Of a DNA stretch of 64,000 bases, positions 8,604-17,194 are shown in pieces. Source of the DNA: Pseudomonas sp. UBA6562 (GTDB lineage Bacteria; Pseudomonadota; Gammaproteobacteria; Pseudomonadales; Pseudomonadaceae). The notes below the pieces were generated by a model. The model was not told where the DNA came from and made no database searches. It saw only the letters and a list, made by a program, of their open reading frames with translations. Position 1 is the stretch's first letter. Each line of letters starts with the position of its first letter. The stretch spans positions 244,014 to 308,013 of the forward strand of contig NZ_DJJS01000007.1 of the NCBI RefSeq assembly GCF_002434265.1. Reading direction: 5' to 3'. Both the position numbers and the translations under genes were made by a program.

Positions 8604-9740
8604 TCAGCGGGTCTGGTCGGGCGCCCATTGGGCGTAGCTGCGTCCACGCAGGAAGTGCCACAGGCCCAGGCTCATGCCCGCCGCCGTAACCAGCACGAAG
8701 GCGGCCAGGCGGAAAGGTCTGGGCAGGCGCTGGCCTCGGTCGAGCAGCCCAGCCAGGGCTACGGCGTAGGCCAGCACCTGGGCGAGCAGCGCCAGGCGGT
8801 AGAAGCTGCCGGCGTCGAGCAGCAGCAGGTTGCTCAGCAGCAACGGCAGCAACAGCACCGGCGCCAGGCGCCGGATCAGCTTGTGGCTGATCAGGGCGAC
8901 GGCGTACAGGCCGTGTCGGAAAGGGTCGAGCAGTCGGCGGCGGGCCTTGAGGCTGATCAGCCCGCCGACGGTGACGCGCTGACGGCGGCTGAACTGGCGT
9001 CCGGCGCCTTCGGTGCCGTAGTCGACGGCGCGCGCTTGGTCCACATAGGCCACCTGCATGCCTGCCACCGGCGCGCAGGTGCTGATGAAGAAATCGTCGT
9101 TGACCCGCGCTGGGATCGGTTGGTACAGCGCGCGTCGCAGGGCCTGCAAGGCGCCATCGGCCGACACGCAGCAGCCGGCGCGCTGTTCGAGACGGCGCAG
9201 CCAGGCTTCCTGGCGGCGGTACAACGCCTCGCCGTAGCTCAGGCCCTTGCCGCTCAGCGGGATGACCATGTTGCCGCCCGTGGCGCCCACCTGCGGGTCG
9301 GCGAAGGGCGCCAGGAGCGCGGCGAAGGTGCCGTCGAGCCACTGCACGTCGGCGTCGGTGAACACCAGCACCTCGCCGTGGCAGTGCGCCACCGCCGTGT
9401 TGAGGGTGTCGTTCTTGCCTTGCCGAGGCAGGTCGAGCACCAGGATGCGCGGGTCGTCGAGGCTGCTGGCCAAGGCCACCGTGCCGTCGCTGCAGCCGTC
9501 GCTGGCCACCACCACTTGCAGGCTGGCGAGCTCCACGCGCTGCGCCAGCAGGTTGCGCAGCTTGGCTTTTATGTGCCGCGCCTCGTTGTGCGCGGCGATC
9601 ACCACGCTGACGTGCAGGGGGATAGGCGCCGGCAGCACTGGGCGTCGGCAGAACGGCCCGACCAGCACCAGCAATAAGGGATAGCCCAGCCAGGCGAAGG
9701 CGGGCAAGGCCAGGCAGGTCCAGAAGATCGCTTCAGCCAC
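8604..9740 (-). CDS. Glycosyltransferase family 2, membrane-anchored
   Basis: Protein of 378 residues: an N-terminal hydrophobic segment, a GT-A domain (VVIAAHNEARHIKAKL, VVASDGCSDGT, VFTDADVQW as the DxD-like metal site, then RVNDDFF and a QFSRRQRV segment comparable to the QxxRW motif of processive synthases), and three to four C-terminal membrane helices. It would add a sugar to the lipid-linked repeat unit. Its start overlaps the upstream GT2 gene by 8 bases. The synthase-like topology leaves open some processive activity, but the presence of Wzx and Wzy argues for single additions. Confidence 0.85.
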   Translation of the reverse strand: MAEAIFWTCLALPAFAWLGYPLLLVLVGPFCRRPVLPAPIPLHVSVVIAAHNEARHIKAKLRNLLAQRVELASLQVVVASDGCSDGTVALASSLDDPRILVLDLPRQGKNDTLNTAVAHCHGEVLVFTDADVQWLDGTFAALLAPFADPQVGATGGNMVIPLSGKGLSYGEALYRRQEAWLRRLEQRAGCCVSADGALQALRRALYQPIPARVNDDFFISTCAPVAGMQVAYVDQARAVDYGTEGAGRQFSRRQRVTVGGLISLKARRRLLDPFRHGLYAVALISHKLIRRLAPVLLLPLLLSNLLLLDAGSFYRLALLAQVLAYAVALAGLLDRGQRLPRPFRLAAFVLVTAAGMSLGLWHFLRGRSYAQWAPDQTR

Positions 9741-10698
9741 GGGCGGGCCTCCTTGGGTAGCGGTTGCACAGGCTCAGCAGCACGGCGCTGGCGGCCACGC
9801 GCAGGCGCAGCCAGTGCAGGCCGCACAATTGCAGGGTGAACAGCAGGTCGCGCTGGCGCAGGCTCTGGCGGATGCCGAGCGCTGCAGCCGGTAGCGCGCC
9901 GACGGCCAGCAGCGCCAGGGTCAGCGCTGGGTGGCCGGCCAGCAACGCCAGCAGCGCCGCGAGGTCGCAGGCACCGGCAGCCAGCGCCAGCAGCGGAAAG
10001 CGCCACAGGCGCAGGCTCGGCGCATGCTGGCGCAGCAACTGCAAATGCCCGCCCTGGCGCCATAGCTCTTTGCCTAGCCATTCGCCCCAGCGGCCCTCGA
10101 AGCCCCAGTGCAGCACGGCCGGCGCACGCACGCTGGTCAAGCGCGCGCCGGCCTGGGTCAGGCGCCAGGTGAAGTCCTTGTCTTCGCCGGTGCTCAAGCG
10201 TTCGTCGAAACCGCCGACCCGCTCGAACCAGCAGCGCGGCATCAACAGGTTCTGCGTGGTCAGCCAGTGCACCCGCGCGTGCGCCGCGCCGCTGCGCCAG
10301 GTGCGGCGCTGCCAGGCCTGGGCATACCAGGGGGCCGTCGACGGCGTGTCGCAGGCCAGGGCGAAGACGTCGCCGCGCTGCTCGTGGTGCAGGTTCAAGA
10401 GCTGTACCAGCCAGTGCGCCGGCACTTCCACGTCGGCGTCGAGAAACGCCAGCCACTCGCCCTGGCTGTTGGCCGCGCCGTGGTTGCGCAGCGCGCCGAT
10501 GCTCAGACCCGGCAGCGCCAGCACCCGGGCGCCCAAGGCGTGGGCCAGGGCCGGGCCTTGGTCGCGCGAGCCGTTGTCGACCACGACCAGCTCACAGGCC
10601 AGCCCCGCCTGGTTGGCCGCCTCGCGGGCGGCGGCCAGGGTGCGGGCGATATGCCGCGCCTCGTCGAACATGGGAATGACGATGCTGATACGGTTCAT
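9733..10698 (-). CDS. Glycosyltransferase family 2
   Basis: Protein of 321 residues with an N-terminal GT-A fold: ISIVIPMFDEARHIARTL, ELVVVDNGSRDQGP, AFLDADVEVPAHWL (DxD) and FDERLSTGEDKDFTWRL, the last matching the ED motif that holds the catalytic base. The C-terminus carries two hydrophobic segments (about residues 235-285) that should anchor it in the inner membrane. The start at 10698 is fixed by an ATGA overlap with the polymerase gene. It is one of three glycosyltransferases in the operon; together with the initiating transferase they suggest a repeat backbone of about four sugars. Confidence 0.86.
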   Translation of the reverse strand: MNRISIVIPMFDEARHIARTLAAAREAANQAGLACELVVVDNGSRDQGPALAHALGARVLALPGLSIGALRNHGAANSQGEWLAFLDADVEVPAHWLVQLLNLHHEQRGDVFALACDTPSTAPWYAQAWQRRTWRSGAAHARVHWLTTQNLLMPRCWFERVGGFDERLSTGEDKDFTWRLTQAGARLTSVRAPAVLHWGFEGRWGEWLGKELWRQGGHLQLLRQHAPSLRLWRFPLLALAAGACDLAALLALLAGHPALTLALLAVGALPAAALGIRQSLRQRDLLFTLQLCGLHWLRLRVAASAVLLSLCNRYPRRPARG

Positions 10699-12062
10699 GC
10701 GCTGCGCTCCTTGCAGGCGTGTTCGGCTTCGCTGCGCAGCACGCTGGACAGCGCCAGCATGATCCACAGGTATTTATGGTTCGGCGCACTGAGAAACAGC
10801 AGGAACAGCCCGAGGGCGAGCATGCTCATGCTCAGGTGGGTCAGCAGGTCGGCGCGTTGCCGCTGCCCGGCCTCCAGCCATAGCCGACGGGCCCGCCACA
10901 GGTTGTGCCAGGCCAGGACGATCATGGCGCAGAACAGCAGCCCGGCCGGGATGCCGGTTTCGCTGAACAGCTCCAGGTAGGTGTTGTGCGCCTGGCGGTA
11001 GAGGTTGCTCGCCTTGGCGTTGGGCGCGAAGCCGTTGGCGAAGCCCGTGGTGGCGTAGTGCAGGGGAAAGGTGCCGGGCCCGGCGCCGAGCAGCGGGTCG
11101 CTGCGGATCATCTCGCCACCGACCACGATGTACGAGGCGCGGCGGCCCAGGGATTCGTCGCGGTTGCCGCTGGCGCCTGCGCCGAGCAGCACCAGCGACT
11201 CGATGCGCTGCACGTAGCTGGCCGGCAGCAACGCCGCCGCCGCGGGCAGCAGCAGGGCCAGCCCCAGCACGACGAAGCCCAGATGGCGCGGGCGGATGTG
11301 CGCCAGCCAGGCGCGGTAGTGCACCAGGGCGATCGCCAGGCTGCTCAGCAGCACCACCAGCCCCGAGCGCGAGTCGGTCTTGGTCATGCCGGCCAACAGC
11401 AGCGCCAGGCAGCCCAGCCACAGCAGCCGTTGCAGCCAGCCGCGGCTGTGCAGCAGGGCCCACAACGCCAGCGGCACGGCCACGGCGATCAGCAGGGCGA
11501 ACACGTTGGCGTCGTCCAGCAGGCCACGGGCGCGGCCCTGTTCCTGGAACCTGGCCGAGAGCACCGCCATCGCGCAGGTGACCGCCACGCTGAGGCTGAC
11601 CACCTTGCACAACATGCCCAGGTGGAGGTCGCGGCCGACCAGCAGGGTGATGGCGAACAATACGAAGCCTACCGCCATGGTGCGCAGGTGGCCGAGCGAC
11701 AGGCCGACATTGTCGCTCAGCAGCAGGCTCAGCAGGTAGAACCCGAGAAACGGCAGCAGCAGGCGCCATTGGTTGCTGCGCAGGCGTTCGGCCGGCAGCT
11801 GGCCGAGCAGCAGCTGCACCACCAGCACCAGCGCCAGGGACGCGCCGATCAGCTTGGCGCCGGTCAACTCGCTGTCCTTGAACAGCCCTTCGAACGGCAC
11901 GAGGGCGACGATCGCCAGCAGGCCCCAGGCCGGTTTGCGGTACAGCGCCAAGAGGCCTGCCAGGCCCAGCACCGTGCCCGGCGCCAGGTACGGCCAGGGG
12001 CTGGCCAGCAGGCCCAAGCTGAGCAGCGCCAACAGGCCGATCAGCGACAGCGGCAGGATCAT
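10695..12062 (-). CDS. Wzy/O-antigen ligase-like EPS polymerase
   Basis: Polytopic membrane protein of 455 residues with roughly 11-12 hydrophobic segments. A large periplasmic loop contains GAGPGTFPLHY and AHNTYLELFSETGIPAGLLF, the signature of the Wzy_C/O-antigen ligase superfamily, with the His of AHNTYLE a likely active-site residue. In a Wzx/Wzy pathway it would polymerise flipped repeat units in the periplasm. ATGA overlaps at both ends couple it to the neighbouring glycosyltransferase genes. Since no other polymerase candidate exists in the operon, Wzy is the best role, although sequence alone does not separate it from a ligase. Confidence 0.85.
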   Translation of the reverse strand: MILPLSLIGLLALLSLGLLASPWPYLAPGTVLGLAGLLALYRKPAWGLLAIVALVPFEGLFKDSELTGAKLIGASLALVLVVQLLLGQLPAERLRSNQWRLLLPFLGFYLLSLLLSDNVGLSLGHLRTMAVGFVLFAITLLVGRDLHLGMLCKVVSLSVAVTCAMAVLSARFQEQGRARGLLDDANVFALLIAVAVPLALWALLHSRGWLQRLLWLGCLALLLAGMTKTDSRSGLVVLLSSLAIALVHYRAWLAHIRPRHLGFVVLGLALLLPAAAALLPASYVQRIESLVLLGAGASGNRDESLGRRASYIVVGGEMIRSDPLLGAGPGTFPLHYATTGFANGFAPNAKASNLYRQAHNTYLELFSETGIPAGLLFCAMIVLAWHNLWRARRLWLEAGQRQRADLLTHLSMSMLALGLFLLFLSAPNHKYLWIMLALSSVLRSEAEHACKERSA

Positions 12063-13159
12063 GGGCAGGCCTCCAGGGATGCGTGCCGGTACACCCGCGC
12101 CCAATGCTGGGCCAGGCTCGGCAAATGGTGGTGCTGGCGCTGGCGTTGCCAGGCGCGGGCGCTCAGTTCGGCGGCCTGGGCCGGGTCCAGCAGCAGGGCT
12201 TCGAGGTGCTCGACCAGTTGCGCCACCGCCAGCGGCGGGGCCAACAGGCCACTCACGCCATGCTCGATCACATCGGGTATGCCGCCCACGGCGAAGGCCA
12301 CCACCGGCACCCGTTGCTGCATCGCTTCGAGCAGGACCATCGGCGTGCCCTCGGTCCGCGAGCTGATCACCAGCGCGTCCAGACGGCCCATCCAGGGCGC
12401 CATGTCGGCCTGAAAGCCGACCAGGCGGATGCGTGCGCCCAAACCCGAGGCGTCGATGCGCGCCTGCAAGGTCGCCCGCTGCGGGCCGTCGCCGATCATC
12501 ACTGCGCACAACTTGGGCCGGCGCCGGCACAGCGGGATCAGGGCGTCGAGAAACAGGTCGGGGCCTTTCTCCAGGCTCAGGCGGCCGACGTAGCCCACCT
12601 GCCAGCCCGCGCCGCTGCGCGCCCGCACGGCGCTAACTGTGGCTTCGGGCAGCCCGTTGGGAATGACCGCCAACTTGCCCGCCGCCACGCCGGCCGCTTG
12701 CAGCAGGCGGGCGATGCTGCCCGCCACGCAGACCACCTGGCCGACCGCAGCCGTACGGCACAGCCGCATGGACAGCCAGGTGTACAGCCGCTGTTTGCGG
12801 CTGCTCGGGGTGAACCCGTGCTGGGTACTGACCAGCGCCAGGCGCCACAGCATCGCCGCCAGCCAGGCCGTCAGCAGGCCGCGGAAATTGTGGCTGTTGA
12901 GCAGCGGCCGCTGCCCGCGAAGCTGGCCGACGAACGCCAATGCCGCGAGCAACCTCGGACGGTTGGCGCAGGCCACGCCGGCAGCGCGGAAGCGCGCGAG
13001 CAGCGGTTCCGGCGCCCCGAGGAACAGCACCTGGTGCCGCCCCGGCGTGTTCAGGCAGTGGTCCAGCAGCATGCGCTCGGCGCCATAGAAGCCGCCGCTG
13101 CCCAACAGGTGCAGCACCGGGCGTGCGGGAGCGCCGGTGCCGTTCAATTGCGCACCCAA
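12059..13159 (-). CDS. Glycosyltransferase family 4
   Basis: GT-B fold protein of 366 residues. The N-terminal half has HLLGSGGFYGAERMLLDHC, typical of the acceptor domain. The C-terminal half holds the donor-binding elements VGRLSLEKGPDLFLDA, IGDGPQRATL, and SSRTEGTPMVLLEAM, the E-x7-E motif of retaining GT4 enzymes. It transfers a nucleotide-activated sugar to the lipid-linked intermediate in the cytoplasm. Its start overlaps the chain-length gene by 16 bases. Sugar specificity cannot be read from the sequence. Confidence 0.88.
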   Translation of the reverse strand: MGAQLNGTGAPARPVLHLLGSGGFYGAERMLLDHCLNTPGRHQVLFLGAPEPLLARFRAAGVACANRPRLLAALAFVGQLRGQRPLLNSHNFRGLLTAWLAAMLWRLALVSTQHGFTPSSRKQRLYTWLSMRLCRTAAVGQVVCVAGSIARLLQAAGVAAGKLAVIPNGLPEATVSAVRARSGAGWQVGYVGRLSLEKGPDLFLDALIPLCRRRPKLCAVMIGDGPQRATLQARIDASGLGARIRLVGFQADMAPWMGRLDALVISSRTEGTPMVLLEAMQQRVPVVAFAVGGIPDVIEHGVSGLLAPPLAVAQLVEHLEALLLDPAQAAELSARAWQRQRQHHHLPSLAQHWARVYRHASLEACP

Positions 13160-14748
13160 TGGGCCAGGCGCGGCAACGACCAGCGCCGATGCGGGTTGCC
13201 CAATACCGGGGCGTGGTCGTTGAGCACCAGCAGCACCGGCAGGTCGAGTTGCTGGGTGATCTGCGCCGGGTGCTTGAAGCGGCGGTCGAAGAACTCGCGC
13301 AGGTACACCAGCGCCACGGCCAGCAGCAGCCCGGTCAGCAGGCCGAACGGAATGATCAGGCCCGGCCGCGGGAAGGCCGGCTCGGTCGGTTCGTACGGTG
13401 CGCTGAGGATGCGCGCGTTGGACTGCTCGGCACTGAGCTGGCGTTCGCCGCGGGCTTCCTCGAAGCGCTGGGTGTAGGTGAAGAAGGCCTTGTGCAGCGC
13501 GTCGATCTCGGTGTCGAGCTGGCGCGACTGGCTCTGGGTCTGCTGCAACTGATGCACCCGCGCTTTGTAGTCGGCGATGCGCTGGGTCTTCTGCTCGATC
13601 ACCCCCTGCACTACGGCCAGGTCCTTTTCCCGCTCCTGGATGCGGTTGGCCACCACCTTGAGGAACTGCTGGCGCGACTTGGCGATCTGCTCGCGTTGCA
13701 CCAGCATCTGCTCGCTGCCGGGCTGGAACACCGACAGGTCGTTGTTGTAGGCCAGCAACTGGTTGCTCAACTGCTGGCCCAGCTGGCGCACCTCGCGGTC
13801 CTCGAAGGCCACGTTTTCATTGTCGTTGGTGGTGGTGAAGGTGAAGGGGAAGGCGTAGTCGCGCACGTTGGCGTTGCGCGCGGCGGCCAGGCTGGTCTTG
13901 AGGTAGGCCAGCCACTGGCTGCCCTGCAACAGGCGGTCGCGGTACTGGTTGAGCGCCTGCTCCTCGGTGTTGATGGCATTCAAGCGGAAGGTGATCTCTT
14001 CGCGCGGGTCGGACGAGCCGATGCCCTGCAGCATCGCCAGACGCCTCTGCTCCAGGTCGCTGATGCGCGTTTGGTAGTGCAGCTTCTTCTGCTCGTAGAA
14101 GGTTTCCGGCAGCTCGTTCGATTGCAGGTCCTGGCGGTTGCGCAGGTAGTTGTCGAGCAGGCGCTGGACCAGCAGGGTGCCCAGTTGCGGGTCGGGGGTG
14201 GCGTAGCTCACCGACACCACGTTGGAGCCGGGCAGGGTCTCGACCGTGAGGTACTTGATGGCGTCCTCGGTGAGGTTGTCCAGCTCGGTGTCGCGCACCG
14301 GGTCGACCTCCAGGCCCATCCAGGTCCGCAGCGGGTTGACCAGGCGCTCGCGCAACGGGTTGACCACGCCCACGCGCAGCGGCGTCAGCACGAAGCGTTG
14401 CAGCAAGGTCGGCGGCACGTCATAGCGGCCCTCGGCGCGCAACTGGGCGATGGTCTCGCGGATCAGCGCCGGCGAGCGCAGGATGGTGCTTTCGGTCTCC
14501 ATGTCCGACAGGGTCGGCGGCACGAACTTGTCGCTCTCTTGCAACAACGCGCTGTTGCCGTCGCTTTGCGAGAGTTTCTTCGACTGCACGATGACTTCGG
14601 CGTTGATTTCGAACGTCTGCTTGAGCACCAGTGGCAGCAACAGCGCCACCACGGCGAAGCCCAGGAACACCCGCTTGACCGTGCGCCGGTTGGCGAACAG
14701 CACCCGCAAGCATTCATGCACATAGTTTTCTTTGCGGTTCATGTCCAT
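13144..14748 (-). CDS. Wzc/GumC-type chain-length determinant without kinase domain
   Basis: Polysaccharide co-polymerase of 534 residues: a TM helix near residues 20-40, a Wzz domain, a long coiled-coil-rich periplasmic region (about 180-440), and a second TM helix (PFGLLTGLLLAVALVYL) preceded by a proline-rich PAFPRPGLIIP element. Only about 50 residues follow the second TM, ending near DLPVLLVLND, just where Wzc kinases begin. The kinase-like domain is instead encoded separately two genes upstream, as in Gram-positive CapA/CapB. The start could also be the ATG at 14742, which has AGGGG 7 bases upstream. Confidence 0.88.
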   Translation of the reverse strand: MDMNRKENYVHECLRVLFANRRTVKRVFLGFAVVALLLPLVLKQTFEINAEVIVQSKKLSQSDGNSALLQESDKFVPPTLSDMETESTILRSPALIRETIAQLRAEGRYDVPPTLLQRFVLTPLRVGVVNPLRERLVNPLRTWMGLEVDPVRDTELDNLTEDAIKYLTVETLPGSNVVSVSYATPDPQLGTLLVQRLLDNYLRNRQDLQSNELPETFYEQKKLHYQTRISDLEQRRLAMLQGIGSSDPREEITFRLNAINTEEQALNQYRDRLLQGSQWLAYLKTSLAAARNANVRDYAFPFTFTTTNDNENVAFEDREVRQLGQQLSNQLLAYNNDLSVFQPGSEQMLVQREQIAKSRQQFLKVVANRIQEREKDLAVVQGVIEQKTQRIADYKARVHQLQQTQSQSRQLDTEIDALHKAFFTYTQRFEEARGERQLSAEQSNARILSAPYEPTEPAFPRPGLIIPFGLLTGLLLAVALVYLREFFDRRFKHPAQITQQLDLPVLLVLNDHAPVLGNPHRRWSLPRLAHWVRN

Positions 14749-14760
14749 GCCCCTGGTTGG

Positions 14761-15777
14761 TCAGTCTTCGTTCTTGTTGTCGACGCGGTAGCCGAAGCTG
14801 AACCCCACGCCCTGGAACAGCACCACATCGGCCAGCTGCCGGGCCAGGTCGCCGGCGCTGGCGAGCTTGGTCTTGGGCACGTAGAGCATGTCGTCGGGTT
14901 GCAGGTAGGCCACCTGCGCGGCGCTGGCGTCCAGGGCCTTGTCGATGTCGTAGGGCATGGCCTGCACCTGGTTGCCGGTGCGGCGCAGGATCATCACCGA
15001 GTCGAGCCGGGCCTTGAGGTTGGGGCCGCGGGCCAGGGTCAGGGCCTCGAGCACCGAGATCGGCCGGCGAATCGGATAGGCGCCCGGTTGCGCCACCTCG
15101 CCGAGCACGAAGATCTCGTTGGCGGCGGTGGACTTGAGCATCACATCGACGCTCATGCGCCCCGGCAGGTCGGCGTAGCGCTTGTTCAGGTAGGCCTGCA
15201 ACTGCGAGACGGTCATGCCTTGCAGCGCCACCGCACCGATCTCCGGAAAGCTCGCCTGGCCGTCGGTGCCCACGGTGATCTCGCGGCTCAGGCCCGTGGC
15301 CGGATGGTTGAGCGTGCTCTTGAGGTTCTGCTCGCTGCTGTTGGCACTGAGCACCTGCACCGACAGTTGGTCGCGGTTGGGCTGGAACAGGCTCTTGTTG
15401 CGGTAGGCCTGCTGGATGGTGCGGCGGGCTTGCTCGGCCGTCTGCCCGGCGATGTTGACCGAGGTGTTGGCACGCGGCAGCTCGATGCTGCCGTCGGGCA
15501 GCACCAGCTGGTTGCCGTTGAGCGAGGCGGCCGAAAGGTAACTCAGGCTGACGTTGTCGCCGGGCTGGATGCGGTAGGCGCCGGCGCCTGTGGTGCTGAC
15601 GTGGAAGATCACGTCGAGCACGTCCTGCGGACGCAGCACCTGCTCGCGGCGCGGCAGTTCGCTGTCCTGGGCGTTGGCCGGGGCGGCGGTGAGGATCTGC
15701 ACCGGCATCTGCCGGGGTTGCTGGCTGGCGCACCCGGCAAGGGTCAGCAGGCACAGGACAAGCGTTGGATAATTCAT
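14761..15777 (-). CDS. Wza-type polysaccharide export outer-membrane lipoprotein
   Basis: Protein of 338 residues with a lipoprotein signal peptide ending in TLAGC (lipidated Cys16). A poly-export domain (PQDVLDVIFHVSTTGAGAYRIQPGD, about 45-130) is followed by SLBB-like repeats (EIFVLGEVAQPGAYPIRRP; LYVPKTKLA). It should form the outer-membrane channel for the polymer, working with the chain-length protein whose gene follows directly. A usual Wza is about 380 residues, so this is a compact member. The length and lipobox support the start. Confidence 0.9.
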   Translation of the reverse strand: MNYPTLVLCLLTLAGCASQQPRQMPVQILTAAPANAQDSELPRREQVLRPQDVLDVIFHVSTTGAGAYRIQPGDNVSLSYLSAASLNGNQLVLPDGSIELPRANTSVNIAGQTAEQARRTIQQAYRNKSLFQPNRDQLSVQVLSANSSEQNLKSTLNHPATGLSREITVGTDGQASFPEIGAVALQGMTVSQLQAYLNKRYADLPGRMSVDVMLKSTAANEIFVLGEVAQPGAYPIRRPISVLEALTLARGPNLKARLDSVMILRRTGNQVQAMPYDIDKALDASAAQVAYLQPDDMLYVPKTKLASAGDLARQLADVVLFQGVGFSFGYRVDNKNED

Positions 15778-15798
15778 GGCGAACTCCTGGGTGCGGGC

Positions 15799-16446
15799 CT
15801 AGAGATGGTCGTACAGCCACTTGGGCATGTAGTACTTGCGCTTGTTGAACACGCTGCCGATCACCGTGGCGCCGGCCTGGACCAGGCGCTGCACGGTGGC
15901 CTGGGCCACTTCCAGGCGGGTCTGCTCGGCGGTGACCACCAGGATCACGCCATCGACCAGGCTGCCGAGCACCAGGCTGTCGGCACTGGCGTACACCGCC
16001 TGGCCGTCGACCACCACGAACCGGTAGCGCTGGCCGAGCTGGGCCAGGAGCGCGCGCAGCCGCTCGGGGTCCAGACGCTGGCGGCCGCGGCGGTAGGTGC
16101 CCGCCGGTAGCAGGTCGAATGGCTGGTCGGGCAGGTGCAGCAGGCTTTCCTGCACGAGCGGCGGGGCGTCGGGGTCGAACAGCAGGTCGCTGAAGCCGCG
16201 CAGTTTGCCGGCGCCCAATTGGTGGCTTAGGTTGTTGCCGTTCGGGCTGCTGTCGACCAGCAGCACCTCGCCCGCGCTCATCAGCGCCAGTTGGCTGGCC
16301 AGGGCCAGGGCGCTGGTGCTGGTGCCGCTGCCGGTGTTGGCAGCGGTCAGCAGCAGGGTGCGCTGACCGAGGTCGAGCACCGTGGCGGCCAGGTTGGTTT
16401 CGCTGGGGGTGGCGATGCTCAGGCTGCGCGATGTGGAACCGTCCAT
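15799..16446 (-). CDS. CpsD/CapB-like BY-kinase homologue with altered Walker motifs
   Basis: P-loop protein of 215 residues of the bacterial tyrosine-kinase/ParA-like group. The Walker A position reads ANTGSGTS (residues 36-43), with Thr42 where the invariant Lys is expected. The Walker A' region LLVDSSPNG keeps the first Asp (65) but not the DxD pair, and the Walker B strand FVVVDGQA keeps Asp147. The C-terminus is basic with a few tyrosines (KRKYYMPKWLYDHL) but lacks a long Tyr cluster. It pairs with the kinase-less Wzc-like protein. It may be a catalytically weak or regulatory partner controlling export; activity is doubtful. Confidence 0.8.
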   Translation of the reverse strand: MDGSTSRSLSIATPSETNLAATVLDLGQRTLLLTAANTGSGTSTSALALASQLALMSAGEVLLVDSSPNGNNLSHQLGAGKLRGFSDLLFDPDAPPLVQESLLHLPDQPFDLLPAGTYRRGRQRLDPERLRALLAQLGQRYRFVVVDGQAVYASADSLVLGSLVDGVILVVTAEQTRLEVAQATVQRLVQAGATVIGSVFNKRKYYMPKWLYDHL

Positions 16447-16447
16447 C

Positions 16448-17194
16448 TCAATGTGCTCCGTGGCCAGTGAAGACGATGAAGGGAGTCTTGAGCAGGATCT
16501 TCAGGTCCAGCATCAGGCTCTGTTGGTTGATGTAGTGCAGGTCGAGCGCGACGCGCTGGTCGAAGTCGATGTCGCTGCGCCCGGAGATCTGCCAGAGGCC
16601 GGTCATCCCGGGGTATACCGACAGCCGCGCGAGGTGGCTGGCGTGGTAGCGCTGGGCGCCGAACGACGTGGGCCGGGGGCCGACCAGGCGCATATCGCCC
16701 AGCACCACGTTGATCAGGTTGGGCAGCTCGTCCAGGCTGCTGCGCCGCAGCCAGCCGCCCACCGAGGTGATGCGCGGGTCCTGGTCGAGCTTGAAGTCGA
16801 TGGAATCGGCGCCGTGCTTGTTGAGGTGGCGCAGCGATTCCTTCAAGGCTTCGGCGTCGGCGACCATGGTGCGGAACTTGAACATGCCGAAGCTGCGTCC
16901 GCGGTAGCCGGTGCGGCGTTGCACGAAGAACACCGGGCCTGCGCTGGAGCGCTTGACCAGCACCGCCAGCACCAGCAGCAGTGGCGCCAGCACGGCCAAC
17001 AGCAGGGCCGCGGCCAGGCACGACCACACCCGGTTGGTGCGCGACAACGTCCAGGGCCGCCCGCCCGGGCGCCCACGCAGCCAGCCGCGGCCCTGCTTGT
17101 GGATCGCCGCGTCGATGCGCTGGCGGTGTTCGGGGTCCAGGCGCTTGTCTTGCCCCAGAGACGCCGCGGCGATGTCGCTCGATAGGTCGGTCAT
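16448..17194 (-). CDS. Undecaprenyl-phosphate sugar-1-phosphate transferase (monotopic PGT)
   Basis: Protein of 248 residues: a short N-terminus, a reentrant/TM helix (SCLAAALLLAVLAPLLLVLA, about 63-85) and a bacterial sugar-transferase domain. Motifs are RRTGYRGRSFGMFKFRTM, SLDELPNLINV containing the catalytic Asp-Glu dyad, GDMRLVGPRP, and YPGMTGLWQISGRS. It lacks the multi-TM N-terminal half of WbaP/WcaJ and so is a minimal PglC-sized enzyme. It starts repeat-unit assembly by loading the first sugar phosphate on undecaprenyl phosphate. ATGA overlap with the epimerase fixes the start; the open frame upstream is a shadow. Confidence 0.92.
   Translation of the reverse strand: MTDLSSDIAAASLGQDKRLDPEHRQRIDAAIHKQGRGWLRGRPGGRPWTLSRTNRVWSCLAAALLLAVLAPLLLVLAVLVKRSSAGPVFFVQRRTGYRGRSFGMFKFRTMVADAEALKESLRHLNKHGADSIDFKLDQDPRITSVGGWLRRSSLDELPNLINVVLGDMRLVGPRPTSFGAQRYHASHLARLSVYPGMTGLWQISGRSDIDFDQRVALDLHYINQQSLMLDLKILLKTPFIVFTGHGAH

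Noticed and set aside
12940..16110. 1056-codon plus-strand open frame opposite the Wzc/Wza/kinase genes
   Set aside because: Antisense shadow: its protein is Gln/His/Val-rich low complexity with no domain, while the minus strand carries well-recognised genes across the whole stretch.
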